Assembly (NCBI GenBank): GCA_958430865.1
Contig: CAUDNR010000879.1
Span: 3,325-67,324, forward strand
Source of the DNA: Entrophospora sp. SA101
Lineage: Eukaryota > Glomeromycota > Glomeromycetes > Entrophosporales > Entrophosporaceae
Direction: 5' to 3'
Length of the DNA stretch: 64,000 bases
Shown here in pieces: positions 49,987 to 60,475 of the stretch (positions are counted from its first letter, which is position 1; each line of letters opens with the position of its first letter). Below the pieces are notes generated by a model. The model was not told the origin of the DNA and ran no database searches. It worked only from the letters and a program-made list of their open reading frames with translations. Both the position numbers and the translations under genes were made by a program.

Positions 49987-51549
49987 TGTCGTTATATTAT
50001 TCACATTATGTATGATATGAAAATATCTTCTCAAATAGTATCTCAATATGTAAATAAAATAATAATGGTTTATTGTGTAAATTTTCTAAATTTTATTATA
50101 TTATTAATATAGTACAAAAATCTGAAATAATAAAAGGATTTCTGAATCCCATTATATATTGCTAATATTACAAGACCACAAAATATTTACCAAGATGAAT
50201 CTCTTTGATTATAATAAATTTATTGAATGTCTTGACAGTTTAGAGGATGGTAATGGAACTGATAGTGATGAGGCTATTAAGGAAATGGAGATAGATGAAA
50301 TTCCAATGAAAAGCTACAAATAACGAAGTTGTTCATTTATATTTTGTACTTTATGTAATGTTGCTGTTTAAACTCAAAAAAGAAATTGTTTTGTGAAATA
50401 TCATAGTAAATCAATTTTACATAAAAATAAAAAAAAATGTACATGATTTTCAACACATATTAAAATGAAAACTTGTATCCTAAACTGTTTTTTTTTAAAG
50501 TATTTTACATAATTTACGGTTTAGACCAAATAATCAATGAGCAAAAACTTTTTATATTAAAAAAATTAACAAGATGAATCGGAGGCTGCTATTTATCAAC
50601 ATCCGGAAACCAAAGAAAAATTCTTTAAAGAATCTGAAAAAAAAATTTTGAAGCTTTCTTTTATTGTAAAGAAAGTCATAAAAAAAACATGAACCAACTT
50701 GTTGATAAATTCTTTATGAGGTAAATTTACAATAAAATACAGCACCAATTATATTTACATTTGTTTCACTTCATACAAAAGAACTTCATTTTGTTGAAAT
50801 CAATCATCAACCTTCAAAATAAAAGCTGAAATCTCAAATAATAACCTATGAAGCAGAAAAACCGCATAGACAAGAAACTATATTGAAATATTTGCTACAA
50901 AAATAACCTAATAAACAAATTACTGAAACTTACCTTGAAGAGATCGATAATCCCTTCACCATTCTACAACATTATCATAGCTACAAAGATCCACTATTAT
51001 ATCAAGACAACCCACCACTTACTCTGACAAATTTATTAAATCACACGTAGTGCCAACATTAATAAAAGAAGCACCTATTTTTAGATGTATGGTACCTGAA
51101 TGTATAAATTCGTCATGCAATGTAGCTAGTGGAGCTTTAGAGATTATTTAGAATACCACAGCATTCCTGGCATTGAATTTTTCTACATTGGTGCGAAGGT
51201 GAAAAACATCTAGCAAAAGAAATGGAATGTCTTTTTAGTTAATTTTGTGTCAATCATTCCTAAACAAAAAAATATAAATTCAATATTATAATTGTTATTA
51301 ATATTAGTAAATAGTATTAGTGTTGAAAATTATGCATTATATTAATTATTCAATTATAAATATGTGTCTGGAGGAAATTTATTTTCAAAATAATAAAAAC
51401 AAACAAAATAAATCATTTATCTACCAATAAATGATTCACCCCATTCTCCAACTTTAACCTTATCAACTAACTACTTATTACTATTACTATTATTGTTATA
51501 ATTAATTAACAAATAATCATATTTAAATTAATAAATTTCGATTAATAAA
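49987..51549. other. Decayed region with a 42-codon acidic ORF (50195-50323, plus)
   Basis: Mirror of 1978-3540. The acidic ORF is open from ATG 50195 to TAA 50321-50323. Downstream peptide-like pieces are interrupted by stops. Confidence 0.35.
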
Positions 51550-53001
51550 CTATATTTCATAATTTAATAAGCTATCATTACTTAAATTCAATTCAGCAAT
51601 TCCATCATTTAATATTCTACTTGTATGATATGCTAATGGATGTGATTTGTGTACTTGTTGTGAATTACTGTTATTACCATTCCTATTACTACTACTACCA
51701 CCACTACTGTTATTATTACCACCACCACCAATATTACTACTACTTTCATTAGGACTCTCAGTTTTAAATTCATTATGAGAAAAATCCCAAAGCTCTTTGC
51801 TAGTTGGTCTCTTGGCTGGATCTACATCCCAACATCTTTGCATCATTTGTACATAATCACCTGGCATTCCTGGTAATATTGGTGGTCGTAAACCTTCACA
51901 TATTTTTAATTGCAAATGAAGATCATGTGCCTCATCATCAAATGGTGGATGACCTGCAAATATTTCCCACATTAACATCCCAACACTATAAATATCTGTT
52001 TCTTTTGTGTATTTTTTTCCTCTAAATAGTTCTGGTGCAATATAAGATATAATTCCATAAATTTTATTTGATGATTTTTCATCAACTGGTCCACATAATC
52101 CTAAATCTGTGATATAACAAATACCTCCATCCAATAATATATTACCACTGTGTAAATCACAATGAATTAAATCTTTTTTATGTATAATATATAATGTATC
52201 ACATAAATACTTGAAAATCATAATTCTATCCTTTGATGTTAAATTATAATGATTTTTTTGTATATAATCTCTTAAATTTCTATCTGGATGTTAACCAAGA
52301 ACCATTGCATAATTTCCATTTTCTGGGAATTTAGTTATACCAAAACAAGGAGTAATTCCATTTGATTTAATTTTACAATAATTTAATGCCTGAAATTAAT
52401 TATATAAATAAATTAATTTAAAATAAATGGTTTAATTTTAAAAGATCAATCACCTCATCAAAAAAAGGTTTTCCTGGATTACTCGAATTATTTAATGATT
52501 TCAATACTACAAGCTGATCTCCAAAATAACTAAACTCCTTTTTATTTTCATTGTAATCATCAATATATCCTCTTATCCACCCAGCAGTATAAATAGAACT
52601 GAATCCACCTTTTTTATATTATAAAATTGTTCATAAGGTACCCATTCTATAATTTGATCTGGAGGAGATGAAAGTTGTTGATATTTTTGAATAAAACCAT
52701 CAATTATCTCATTTCCAGATGTCCAAGTACTGAAAAGGCTATGCAAGTGTAGACTAATACACTTTTCACAATATTTGTCAGAGTATCTTGTTGTTTTACA
52801 ATTATTGCATTCTCTTGGTTCACCCCATTTATAAGTTGCATTGTTTAATTCGAAATTATGAATAAACCTTTCTCTACAATACTCCTTTTCATTTTCCAAT
52901 AGTTCTTTGTTTTCTTTGACTAATTGTAAAAAATAACTTTTTCTATTTTCACAGTCAGAATTAGAAGTAGTTCGAAAAACAGAATAAGCCATATCATTCA
53001 T
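51550..53001 (-). pseudogene. Protein kinase pseudogene of the Glomeromycotina expanded family
   Basis: The N-terminal exon (53001-52454) contains YKWGEPRECNNCKTTRYSDK and CEKC, the Cys-pair motif of this family, then IIEWVPYEQFYNI. The glycine loop KKGGFSSIYTAGWIRGY is intact only after a one-base frame change at a T6 run (52610-52615). After an intron (52453-52390) YAMVLG is followed by an in-frame stop (TAA, 52291-52293) and then HPDRNLRDYIQ. The catalytic loop IHCDLHSGNIL, DLG (for DFG), and APEL are present in the open part 52221-51550. A frameshift plus a stop argue for a pseudogene; a homopolymer error could explain the first but not the second. The last 398 bases lie inside the inverted-repeat arm and recur at 1580-1977. 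Confidence 0.85.
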
Positions 53002-54068
53002 TTCATTAAAAATTTTAAGTACTAATTCTCTTCTGCCTGGTGTTATTAACTTATATAATTATTGAAGGACATTTCAACTTTTTTTACAATAATTTCTTTT
53101 TTTGTGGTATTTTTGCAAATCATATTCTTAAAATTTGCAAAGATTATAGGTAATTGAAATAAATAACTTGCTGACAGATTTAATCCATAAGATATCTTTA
53201 TTAATTCTGACCAAAACACCTTTTCTTCCAAATGCTTTCCTTTGTAATGCAGAACTGTCCTATTTCGTTTTTACATTTAGATGATACTAAAACAGAGGAT
53301 CTCTAAATAAATAACCATGCATATAAAATATAACAATCTCCTAAATTTTTTGGTTTTATGGTTTCAGATTCGTATTCTTTAACATATTATAAATGCTTCA
53401 TTCACCCATTGTCTCTGATTTTTACCTTCCTGATCTTGCGGGATATTAAGGTCTTATTTTTGAATAAACCAATGTACTTTAACAGGTTATTTGGAACATT
53501 GTCAGTATCTCTAATTCCTTGATTTATCCTGTAGTAAAAACATTGCTTCGAATATAGGAATAAAAACAAAAAAGTAAATCCAAATGCAAATTCCATAACT
53601 AACAAAATACTGCTTATATAACACATTTTTCAGATTGAGAAACAATTTTGATCTTGTGGATCTCTCATGCTGAATCCAAATACTTTCAGATATAATTTTG
53701 GCAACTAATAAAATTAATTTCAGCATTTATGAAAAACTATTTCACCATTATTAAGAGAGCCAACTTCAGCTAACATGCTTACAATTGACTCAATTAGGTG
53801 ACTTTTTGATTAAAAATTGAGATTTTGGGAATTAAGTCAAAGCCAAATTTGTAAAATTTTCTAAGGTTACACGATTAACAATGCATAAAATCACGTGAAA
53901 GTCACGGGCGTGCATTTAGGGAGTGGTTTTATATAGTTGGGAATGAAAAAAGACCGTGCAGTGCAGGTATGGAGGTGTGCACTTATCTCTTAAGCCCTGA
54001 GCTTGGGAATGAGTGAAAGCGTGCATTTAGAGAGGGTGTGCATTTATGGGGCGCATTTAGGGGGGTTG
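53002..54068. other. Region upstream of the kinase pseudogene, ending in a transposon-like terminus
   Basis: No supported gene. A segment at 53905-54068 is rich in GTGCATTTA(G/T)GG motifs and ends GGGGGGTTGACTGTAG, resembling the reverse complement of 28205-28235. It is probably the end of a pogo-like element. The frames at 53402-53726 are hydrophobic and unlikely to be genes. Confidence 0.4.
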
Positions 54069-54600
54069 ACTGTAGTACCAAGTAAACTGTTCAAAGGAAT
54101 CTTCGTTAAAAGAGAAAGTACCATTGATAAAATGGAAATGAACCATCAATAAAAGGAATGAAGCCACTGATAGATGGAAACGAGTCATTAAAACAATCAA
54201 CATATAATAATTATTATAACGATAACGGGAGAAACATACCACAGGAAATATCCAGACCCGAAAGACAAGAAATCTGATCAAGCCTTTTTCATTAATACAA
54301 AACCTAATATGCTAAAACCAACCTTAATTACATGGCACAAATGATCTTTAACGGGAATGAATACACAGAAATTATAAACCAGACTGGCTTACGAAGCCAA
54401 AGAACCAAATAATATTTAGCCTACGAGATATGAAAATAGGAGCATGGATATTAAATTTAAACAATGTTTTTGCTAATAATATAGGAATTTGCTTTATCGT
54501 CAACATTATTAAAAATAAATAAATAAACAATTTTTTGTACCATGTCTTATAAAATCAATTAATGCATCTTCTTTTGGAAATTCATCCGTACAATACTAAT
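54069..54600. repeat. 0.5 kb repeat, copy 1 (inverted partner at ~58345-58875)
   Basis: Starts AGTACCAAGTAAACTGTTCA. It includes GAGAAACATACC, GGAAATATCCAGACC, TGGCTTACGAAGCCAAAGAA and ATGGATATTAAATTTAAA, and ends around TGCATCTTCTTTTGGAAATT. The reverse complement of 58345-58875 follows the same order with scattered differences. No coding capacity seen. It may be a non-autonomous element. Confidence 0.8.
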
Positions 54601-54812
54601 AGTAATTGTAAAATTTATCAATTGATTGATAGTATTTTGGTCAGAGACTTTCATTATTACGACTTCCTATACATGTGTGTCTTATAAAATCAATTAATGC
54701 ATCTTCTTTTGGAAATTCATCCGTACAATACTAATAGTAATTGTAAAATTTATCAATTGATTGATAGTATTTTGGTCAGAGACTTTCATTATTACGACTT
54801 CCTATACATGTG
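54543..54812. repeat. Perfect tandem duplication, 2 x 135 bp
   Basis: Unit 54543-54677 (TGTCTTATAAAATCAATTAA ... TTCCTATACATG) is repeated directly at 54678-54812 with no difference noticed. The first unit overlaps the end of the 0.5 kb repeat; the inverted copy at 58345 has only one partial unit. Confidence 0.9.
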
Positions 54813-54915
54813 GATTACATCCCATAGGATAAATTATAGCAAAAAAAAAGTTTTATCTTAATTTATTTATTTTTTTAAATCAATTATTATTTTATTTTAT
54901 TTTTTAATATGTTTA

Positions 54916-55618
54916 TTAGACAAGTGTATCGTAAGGGATTGGTGTAATAGTAGTTGGTATATTCTTCTTGGTTGAGACGTGACGTGAAGTTCTTGGAAGT
55001 ACAGGTTGTCTCTTTAAATTTACTTTTTCTATAAAAAAAATAATTTTAATTTGAACATGCAATTAATTAATTTTGTAAGCGTAAAATTCTATATACATAT
55101 GTAATCAAATTTATACAAACCTCCTTTAGCTCTAGCATCTTTCTTTTTAATTGCATTTTCTTTAACACGACGTAAGAAATCATCTCTACATTTTGAATGT
55201 TTTACATGTTCGATACGAACATTGATTCTCTTCTCAATGTATCTATTACCAACACGCTTATAAATGATGACACCAACTGAAGATTTCGTCACATTATAAA
55301 CAATTCCTGTACGTCTTTATTATTATAATAATTATTATCACATGCCACATAAAAAAGATTTAATGATTAGATTGGAAAAAAAAAGATAATTGAAAATAAT
55401 AAAATAAATGTGTAATTGATTGATTGATTGATTGACCCTTACCCGTGATAAAATTTATGCGGCATACCTTTTTGAATTGCACCGTTTGCTTTAACATCTA
55501 CGATATCGCCAACTTTATATATTTTAAGATAGGTTGAAAGCTTAAGATATCCATGATCTTTAAATTTACGAGAGAACATATACCGTGTGCGAGCACGGAT
55601 ACCATATGAGTGAGGCAT
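54916..55618 (-). CDS. RPL21: 60S ribosomal protein eL21 (RPL21), 3 exons, 160 aa
   Basis: Component of the large ribosomal subunit. Exons 55618-55443, 55314-55121 and 55028-54916 join in frame (483 bases) with GT-AG borders. The protein starts [20 protein letters not shown] and continues with [20 protein letters not shown], the KOW-like core with GMPHKFYHG, and [20 protein letters not shown]. It ends in [16 protein letters not shown] and TPIPYDTLV. Length equals that of the yeast protein. It is divergent from uS4 with 231 bp between start codons, suggesting a shared bidirectional promoter for two ribosomal protein genes. Confidence 0.96.
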
Positions 55619-55849
55619 TTCTTCAAATCTAACAAATAAATAATTGAGAGAAAATGAATTAAAAATTAAACTTTCGTGGATTATATAAATATAGAATTGA
55701 ATTCTTTTTTTACCTTTTTTTTTAATTTTTTAATTCAATAATTTTTTTGTGTGGATTAAAATTTAATTGGTTAAATTAAAAAAAAAATCTAAAAAAATCT
55801 AAAATCTTGGTTATTAATTCTACAATAATATAATAATAATTTTATAAAA
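55619..55849. promoter_or_regulatory. Shared divergent intergenic region of eL21 and uS4
   Basis: 231 bp of A/T tracts between the two start codons, with several T8-T10 and A8-type runs, a common feature of ribosomal protein promoters in AT-rich fungi. The layout suggests co-regulation. No specific factor site was identified. Confidence 0.5.
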
Positions 55850-56952
55850 ATGCCAGGAGCTCCAATTAATTGTACTTGTTTAATTTTTTCTAATTGAATA
55901 AATCTTAATTTATATATTCAATGATTACAATTGATTCATTCATATTCAATTTACCTCTTTTCTTTTTCTTTTATCTTTCCTTATTGTTATTATAATTATC
56001 ATCATTGTGTTATAGGCTCAAAGACTTACAAGGTTCCACGTCGTCCCTTTGAGAAGGAACGTATGGACCAAGAACTTCGCTTAATTGGTGATTATGGATT
56101 GAGAAACAAACGCGAAATTTGGCGCGTGGCTTATACATTATCAAATATTCGAAGAGCTGCTCGTGAATTGTTAACATTAGATGACAAGGATCCTCGTAGA
56201 CTTTTTGAAGGAAATGCATTGATTAGAAGACTTGTTAGAATTGGTGTGTTGGATGAATCTAAGATGAAACTTGATTACGTATTGGCTTTGAAAATTGAAG
56301 ATTTCTTGGAAAGAAGACTACAAACCCAAGTCTATAAATCTGGTTTGGCCAAATCTATTCATCATGCACGTGTACTGATAAGACAGCGTCATATTCGGTA
56401 TGTGTTGAAATTTAAATTTTATTTTATTTTTTTTTTGTAAGGAAACATACATACATACATATACTAATTTTTACTTGTTTTTTGGAAATAAAGTGTTGGA
56501 AAACAAATTGTCAATATTCCTAGTTTTATCGTCAGGTAGAAAAACCTATTTGATAATTTTTAATTTACTAATTGATTGATTAATTAATTAATTAATTAAT
56601 TCATACAATTTATTCATACATTCATTAAATTTTTTCAAAAGGCTCGAATCCCAAAAACACATTGATTTTGCACTTACTTCACCTTATGGTAAATATTCTA
56701 AAAAAAAAAAACTTAATAATAATAGTAATAATAATAAGAAAATATAAATTTATAATTTTATATATAATCTTTTTTAAGGTGGTGGACGTCCTGGACGTGT
56801 AAAGAGAAAACGCTTACGATCAGCATCAAAAAGTAATATATATTTTTTTTTTAAAAAAAAAAAGTTTTCCTGATTGCTTTTAAATTGGATATCCACTAAT
56901 TTTATTTTTATAAATAGCTAATGATGAAGAAGGAGAAGATGACGACGAATAA
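55850..56952 (+). CDS. RPS9: 40S ribosomal protein uS4 (RPS9), complete, 6 exons, 193 aa
   Basis: Binds 18S rRNA early in small-subunit assembly and forms part of the mRNA entry region. Exons 55850-55871, 56016-56397, 56494-56535, 56642-56688, 56779-56832 and 56918-56952 join in frame (582 bases). It starts [20 protein letters not shown], with the first seven codons on a 22-base exon. Next come [20 protein letters not shown] and the S4 domain with [20 protein letters not shown] and [29 protein letters not shown] segment and an acidic tail end it. The length matches yeast and human proteins. The 3' part is duplicated at 1-680. It converges with the MCMBP 3' piece (117 bp apart). Confidence 0.96.
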
Positions 56953-57068
56953 ACAATTCAATCAACATTATTTAATATTAAATAAAATCATGTTATAAAA
57001 GTTATTTAATAATAAGGAAAAAATAAGTTTTAGATCAAATAAGTTTTTTTTATTTTCCCAAATAAATT

Positions 57069-57653
57069 CTAAATTCTTTTTGCTAATGATTTAAATTGTT
57101 CAATTCGTAACTTTCTTTCGTCATCTAATTTTTGTGTATAATTCCACAAGTCTATTGTTAATTCTTCTGCGCCAAAACTTAAAGCAATCAATCTTAAAAA
57201 GAAAAGTGTTAATTTTTAGCAAAGAAATATTTTTGAAATAAAATAAAATTCTATCAAATTATTTATTACCTCGCTAAAGTCATACGTAGCATAAAGTCTT
57301 CCGAAGATAAGAATAACTTATTGTCATTATTTGAAGATCTTTGACTTTGACGTTGACGTTGACTTAAGAAATCTTTTTGAATGTACTATATAGAGACATA
57401 TCATAAAAAATAAAAGCGTCCGAGTAAATTTGTAAATAAATAATAAACAAACAATATATTATCTCAAAGAAAAAAAAGAATGTTTTACCTCTGAAACATT
57501 TTCAGGAATAGTATAATCAGAATACCTTTGAATACTAATGAAATTTCTGAACTTTAAAAGAACTTCTTCATCCTTTTCTTCTCCTTCAAATAAATTCAAG
57601 TTTGCTGTATCATCATCTTCAAATTTTAAATTCAGTGGAATGGTACAATCAAA
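57069..57653 (-). pseudogene. MCM-binding protein (MCMBP), C-terminal exons, detached from the rest
   Basis: Exons 57653-57489, 57385-57270 and 57192-57069 give 134 residues in frame. They show FDCTIPLNLKFEDDD, RYSDYTIPENVSEYIQKDFL, LFLSSEDFMLRMTLARLIAL and TIDLWNYTQKLDDERKLRIE, matching the pattern of the MCMBP C-terminal domain. MCMBP binds the MCM2-7 helicase and helps its assembly and unloading. The upstream exons should follow on the minus strand beyond 57653, but 118 bp further on the sequence becomes an MCMBP middle part on the plus strand. The gene is therefore split by an inversion. These exons alone have no start. Confidence 0.7.
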
Positions 57654-57778
57654 CTAATGAATAATGATAAAAATAAAAATCATGTTGGAGCCATAGTCAA
57701 AGTATTTATTTTATTATTGAAGTTGTGAAATCTTTGAAAATTTTATTATGGAGGAGAATTAAAAAATTTTTTTGTTAG

Positions 57779-58316
57779 ATTTATGAAAGTGAAAATATGT
57801 TAAAGGTTACAGATGTAGTAGAGTTTATTGGAGTTTTTAATCATCCAAGGTATTATAATTGTCACAACAATAATATCGATATTAAAAATAATAACAACAA
57901 CGTTATTATTATCCATTACTTTACTGTTAAAATATATTATGATTATTTATATTGATAGAAATATTCCAGAAGATAATTCATTGGGTGTTGATGTTGATGA
58001 TCCAACAAAATTGATCAGAGTTCCATCTATTCATGCAATTTTTTATAGAAATCTCCATCCTTCAGGAAATCCAAATTTATCGTCAAATATTATTACACAT
58101 TTAACACCAGGTAATTCATCTAATAATCATTAATTACAATAATAATAATAATTAATTATTATATAAAATTATTGAATTTTTTTCTCCCAATTCTATCAAA
58201 GAATTGAAAGTCAATATATTGTCAATAAGAAAGTTTCTGATACAATATATATCTTCCGTATTTAACGGTGATGCTTTGGTAGCAGAATTTGTCTTGCTAC
58301 AACTACTATCCAGAAC
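57779..58316 (+). pseudogene. MCM-binding protein (MCMBP), middle exons, inverted relative to the C-terminal piece
   Basis: Exons 57779-57849 (YESENMLKVTDVVEFIGVF), 57959-58110 (RNIPEDNSLGVDVDDPTKL, then RVPSIHAIFYRNLHPSGNPN) and 58202-58316 (FLIQYISSVFNGDALVAEFV, LLQLLSR) are bounded by splice-like signals and stay in phase. They match the order of the MCMBP central region (EFIGVL, RVP-IH, GD-LAAEYLLL-LLS). The next expected exon is replaced by the 0.5 kb repeat starting near 58345. N-terminal exons are absent upstream. Confidence 0.7.
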
Positions 58317-58344
58317 GTAAATATTCACAAAATACATAATATTA

Positions 58345-58875
58345 TTGGCCAGACGATTTTCAAAAAGAAGATGTATGAATTGGTTTGATAAGACATGGTA
58401 CAACAAAAAATTGTTTATTTATTTATTTCAATAATGCTGATGACAAAGCAAATTCCATATTATTGGCAAAATATATTTTAAATTTAATATCCATGTTCCT
58501 ATTTTCATATCTCGTAAACTAAATATTATTTGGTTCTTGGCTTCGTAAGCCAGTTGGTTTACAATTTCTGTGCATCATTCCCGTTAAAGGTCATTTATGC
58601 CATGTAATTAATGTTGACTTTAACACATTAAGTTTTGTATTAATGAAAAGGCTTGATCAGATTTCTCGTCTTTCAGGTCTGGATATTTCCTGCTGTATGT
58701 TTCTCCCCCATTGTTATAATAATAATTATTATATTTTGACTGTTATTACTATTTTTAATAATTTGTTTCCATTTATCAGTAACTTCATTCCTTTTACTGA
58801 TTGTTCATTTCCATTTTATCAATGGCACTTTTCTTTTTAACTAAGATTCCTTTGAACAGTTCACTTGGTACTACT
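58345..58875. repeat. 0.5 kb repeat, copy 2, inverted relative to 54069-54600
   Basis: Reverse complement shows the same landmarks as copy 1 (TGGCTTACGAAGCCAA, GGAAATATCCAGACCTGAAA, AACTGTTCAAAGGAATCTT). Together the two copies bracket eL21, uS4 and both MCMBP pieces. This copy interrupts MCMBP after 58316. Confidence 0.8.
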
Positions 58876-59696
58876 TGTTTGGCAAGTTAAATTTGATCTC
58901 CACTATCTCTGCTCCTAATTGAATTCTTTATCTAACGCATTACGAAAATATTTACACGATGTGTAAAATTAATATATCAGTAAATGTAATAAATGTTTAA
59001 TCTCTACTACAATTGTCTAGAATAAGTGTATTATCGTTTATTTTATCTATTATGCAGATTAAACCAATATTAAACGCGCAATTTGCGTATTTTTTCCCGA
59101 TGGTTGAGACGTAGTGCTGTTGTCATTGCACATGCAGTAGTATTTATATAGCTTTCGCAATAGCAATAGAAGCATGATTATCAGTATTTAATGGTTAATG
59201 GTGGCAGTGATATTGAAAGCAAAGATGGTGAAGGTGAATCAATATCAACATACAAATTGTTTCCAAGATTATATTCCAATGTAAGATTTTGTTAAAAATA
59301 TTGTGAATGGTTGCAATGGTTGTTGTTATTGCAGATGAATATCACAAGGTAGCAACCCTTGAAGATTTTACGAACATCTTTCCTAAACACCTTTTTCTTT
59401 GGTCCCCAACTTACGATAATTCATTCCTGGATGTTAATTTTCATCCTTTGACGATGTTGTGTCAAATATCTCCATACGACTTTTGATAAATCATTCTTTT
59501 GCATCTTTTGCCTTTTATATGATAATCCTGCTATCCAAGTATTAAAAGCATAAAAACATTTCACATCGAAATCATTACTGTAAAACGTGATTCTAATTCC
59601 AACATCAATCTTGAACAAAAACTTGAAATTTTTTTTTAAATAGTTCGTGTAACAAAAATTTTTTTTTCAGAGATGTTTAACTTGTAATAAGTATAA
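58876..59696. other. Intergenic DNA upstream of the kinase fragment
   Basis: No gene supported. Peptide-like pieces occur, for example on the minus strand at 59618-59421 (MFKIDVGIRITFYSNDFDVK, then WRYLTQHRQRMKINIQE), but nothing recognisable. Confidence 0.4.
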
Positions 59697-60475
59697 ATGA
59701 AGTATAATACTGATTATTCACGGTGCCAATCATGCGACCCGAAGTTATTAAATGAAGTATGGACCAGTAGGAATGGAAAAATGGATGGAATAATTAAAAG
59801 TATACAACTTGAAGCAAAAGTATATGAAAGTTATTTATGTCTTCAACGGGTCCCTTATGATCTGAAAGATATTGAAAAGATAGACGAAGGTGGTTTTACA
59901 ACTATATGCAAGGCTAATTGGATAAATGATTATAAATATAAAACTGATAAGAGAGTTTGTGGAGATAGATTTGTTACATTAAAAAAAATAAATAATTCAC
60001 AAAATATTTCTAACGAACTAATATTAATTAAAGAGGTAAAAATAGATTTTTATTACGTTACTTGTATCAGATTTTTTCTTAAATATCATTATCATTTATT
60101 ATTGTTATTATTACTGAAATATTGCTTTTTTTTTAGTTCAAAAATTATGTTAATACTATAGCACCAAGTGAATCATACACAATAGAATTAGACATTTATA
60201 GTTTTGGAGTGTTGGCCTACTACGTGAGCAAAAAAGAGAACGATAAGGTGAAGTTGGCCCATGTGCATAAGGGCTGTTACAATCCTGATAAAAATGAATT
60301 TGGGATTCTTGGAATCCAAGTCGCTGGAGAGATGGATGATACATCTAAACATTCTTGTCATTGACTCTACCGGCACGATTCAGTAATTTAGCACATGGTA
60401 CAGATCTTGCAATAAAGATATGTGAAGGAGTAGTATTTGGATTGCCAAAATGGCATTCCAATAATTTATATTGAA
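59697..60475 (+). pseudogene. Second kinase-family fragment, degenerate
   Basis: Begins with CQSCDPKLLNEVWTSRNGKM (the Cys-pair lead-in of the expanded Glomeromycotina kinase family), then LQRVPYDLKDIEKIDEGGFT as a glycine-loop-like segment. The catalytic loop and DFG are missing. After an intron-like gap (60036-60136) the sequence resumes with NTIAPSESYTIELDIYSFGV (an APE/DIYSFG remnant). It then diverges, with a late piece LAHGTDLAIKICEGVVFGLP in another frame. Internal deletion and frame changes make it a pseudogene. Confidence 0.7.

Larger units (their letters stand above)
30176..51947. repeat. Right arm of the ~21.77 kb near-perfect inverted repeat
   Basis: Reverse complement of 1580-23350; see that entry for the evidence. 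Unlike the left arm, it continues at its outer end (51948 onward) into the rest of the kinase sequence, so at that junction the right side is the ancestral arrangement and the left side is the broken one. Confidence 0.95.

Noticed and set aside
1580..51947. Two haplotypes or nuclear types assembled side by side
   Set aside because: The two arms differ by only one homopolymer base, while both flanks differ completely. Allelic copies would be expected to show SNPs in the arms and similar flanks. Not fully excluded without reads.
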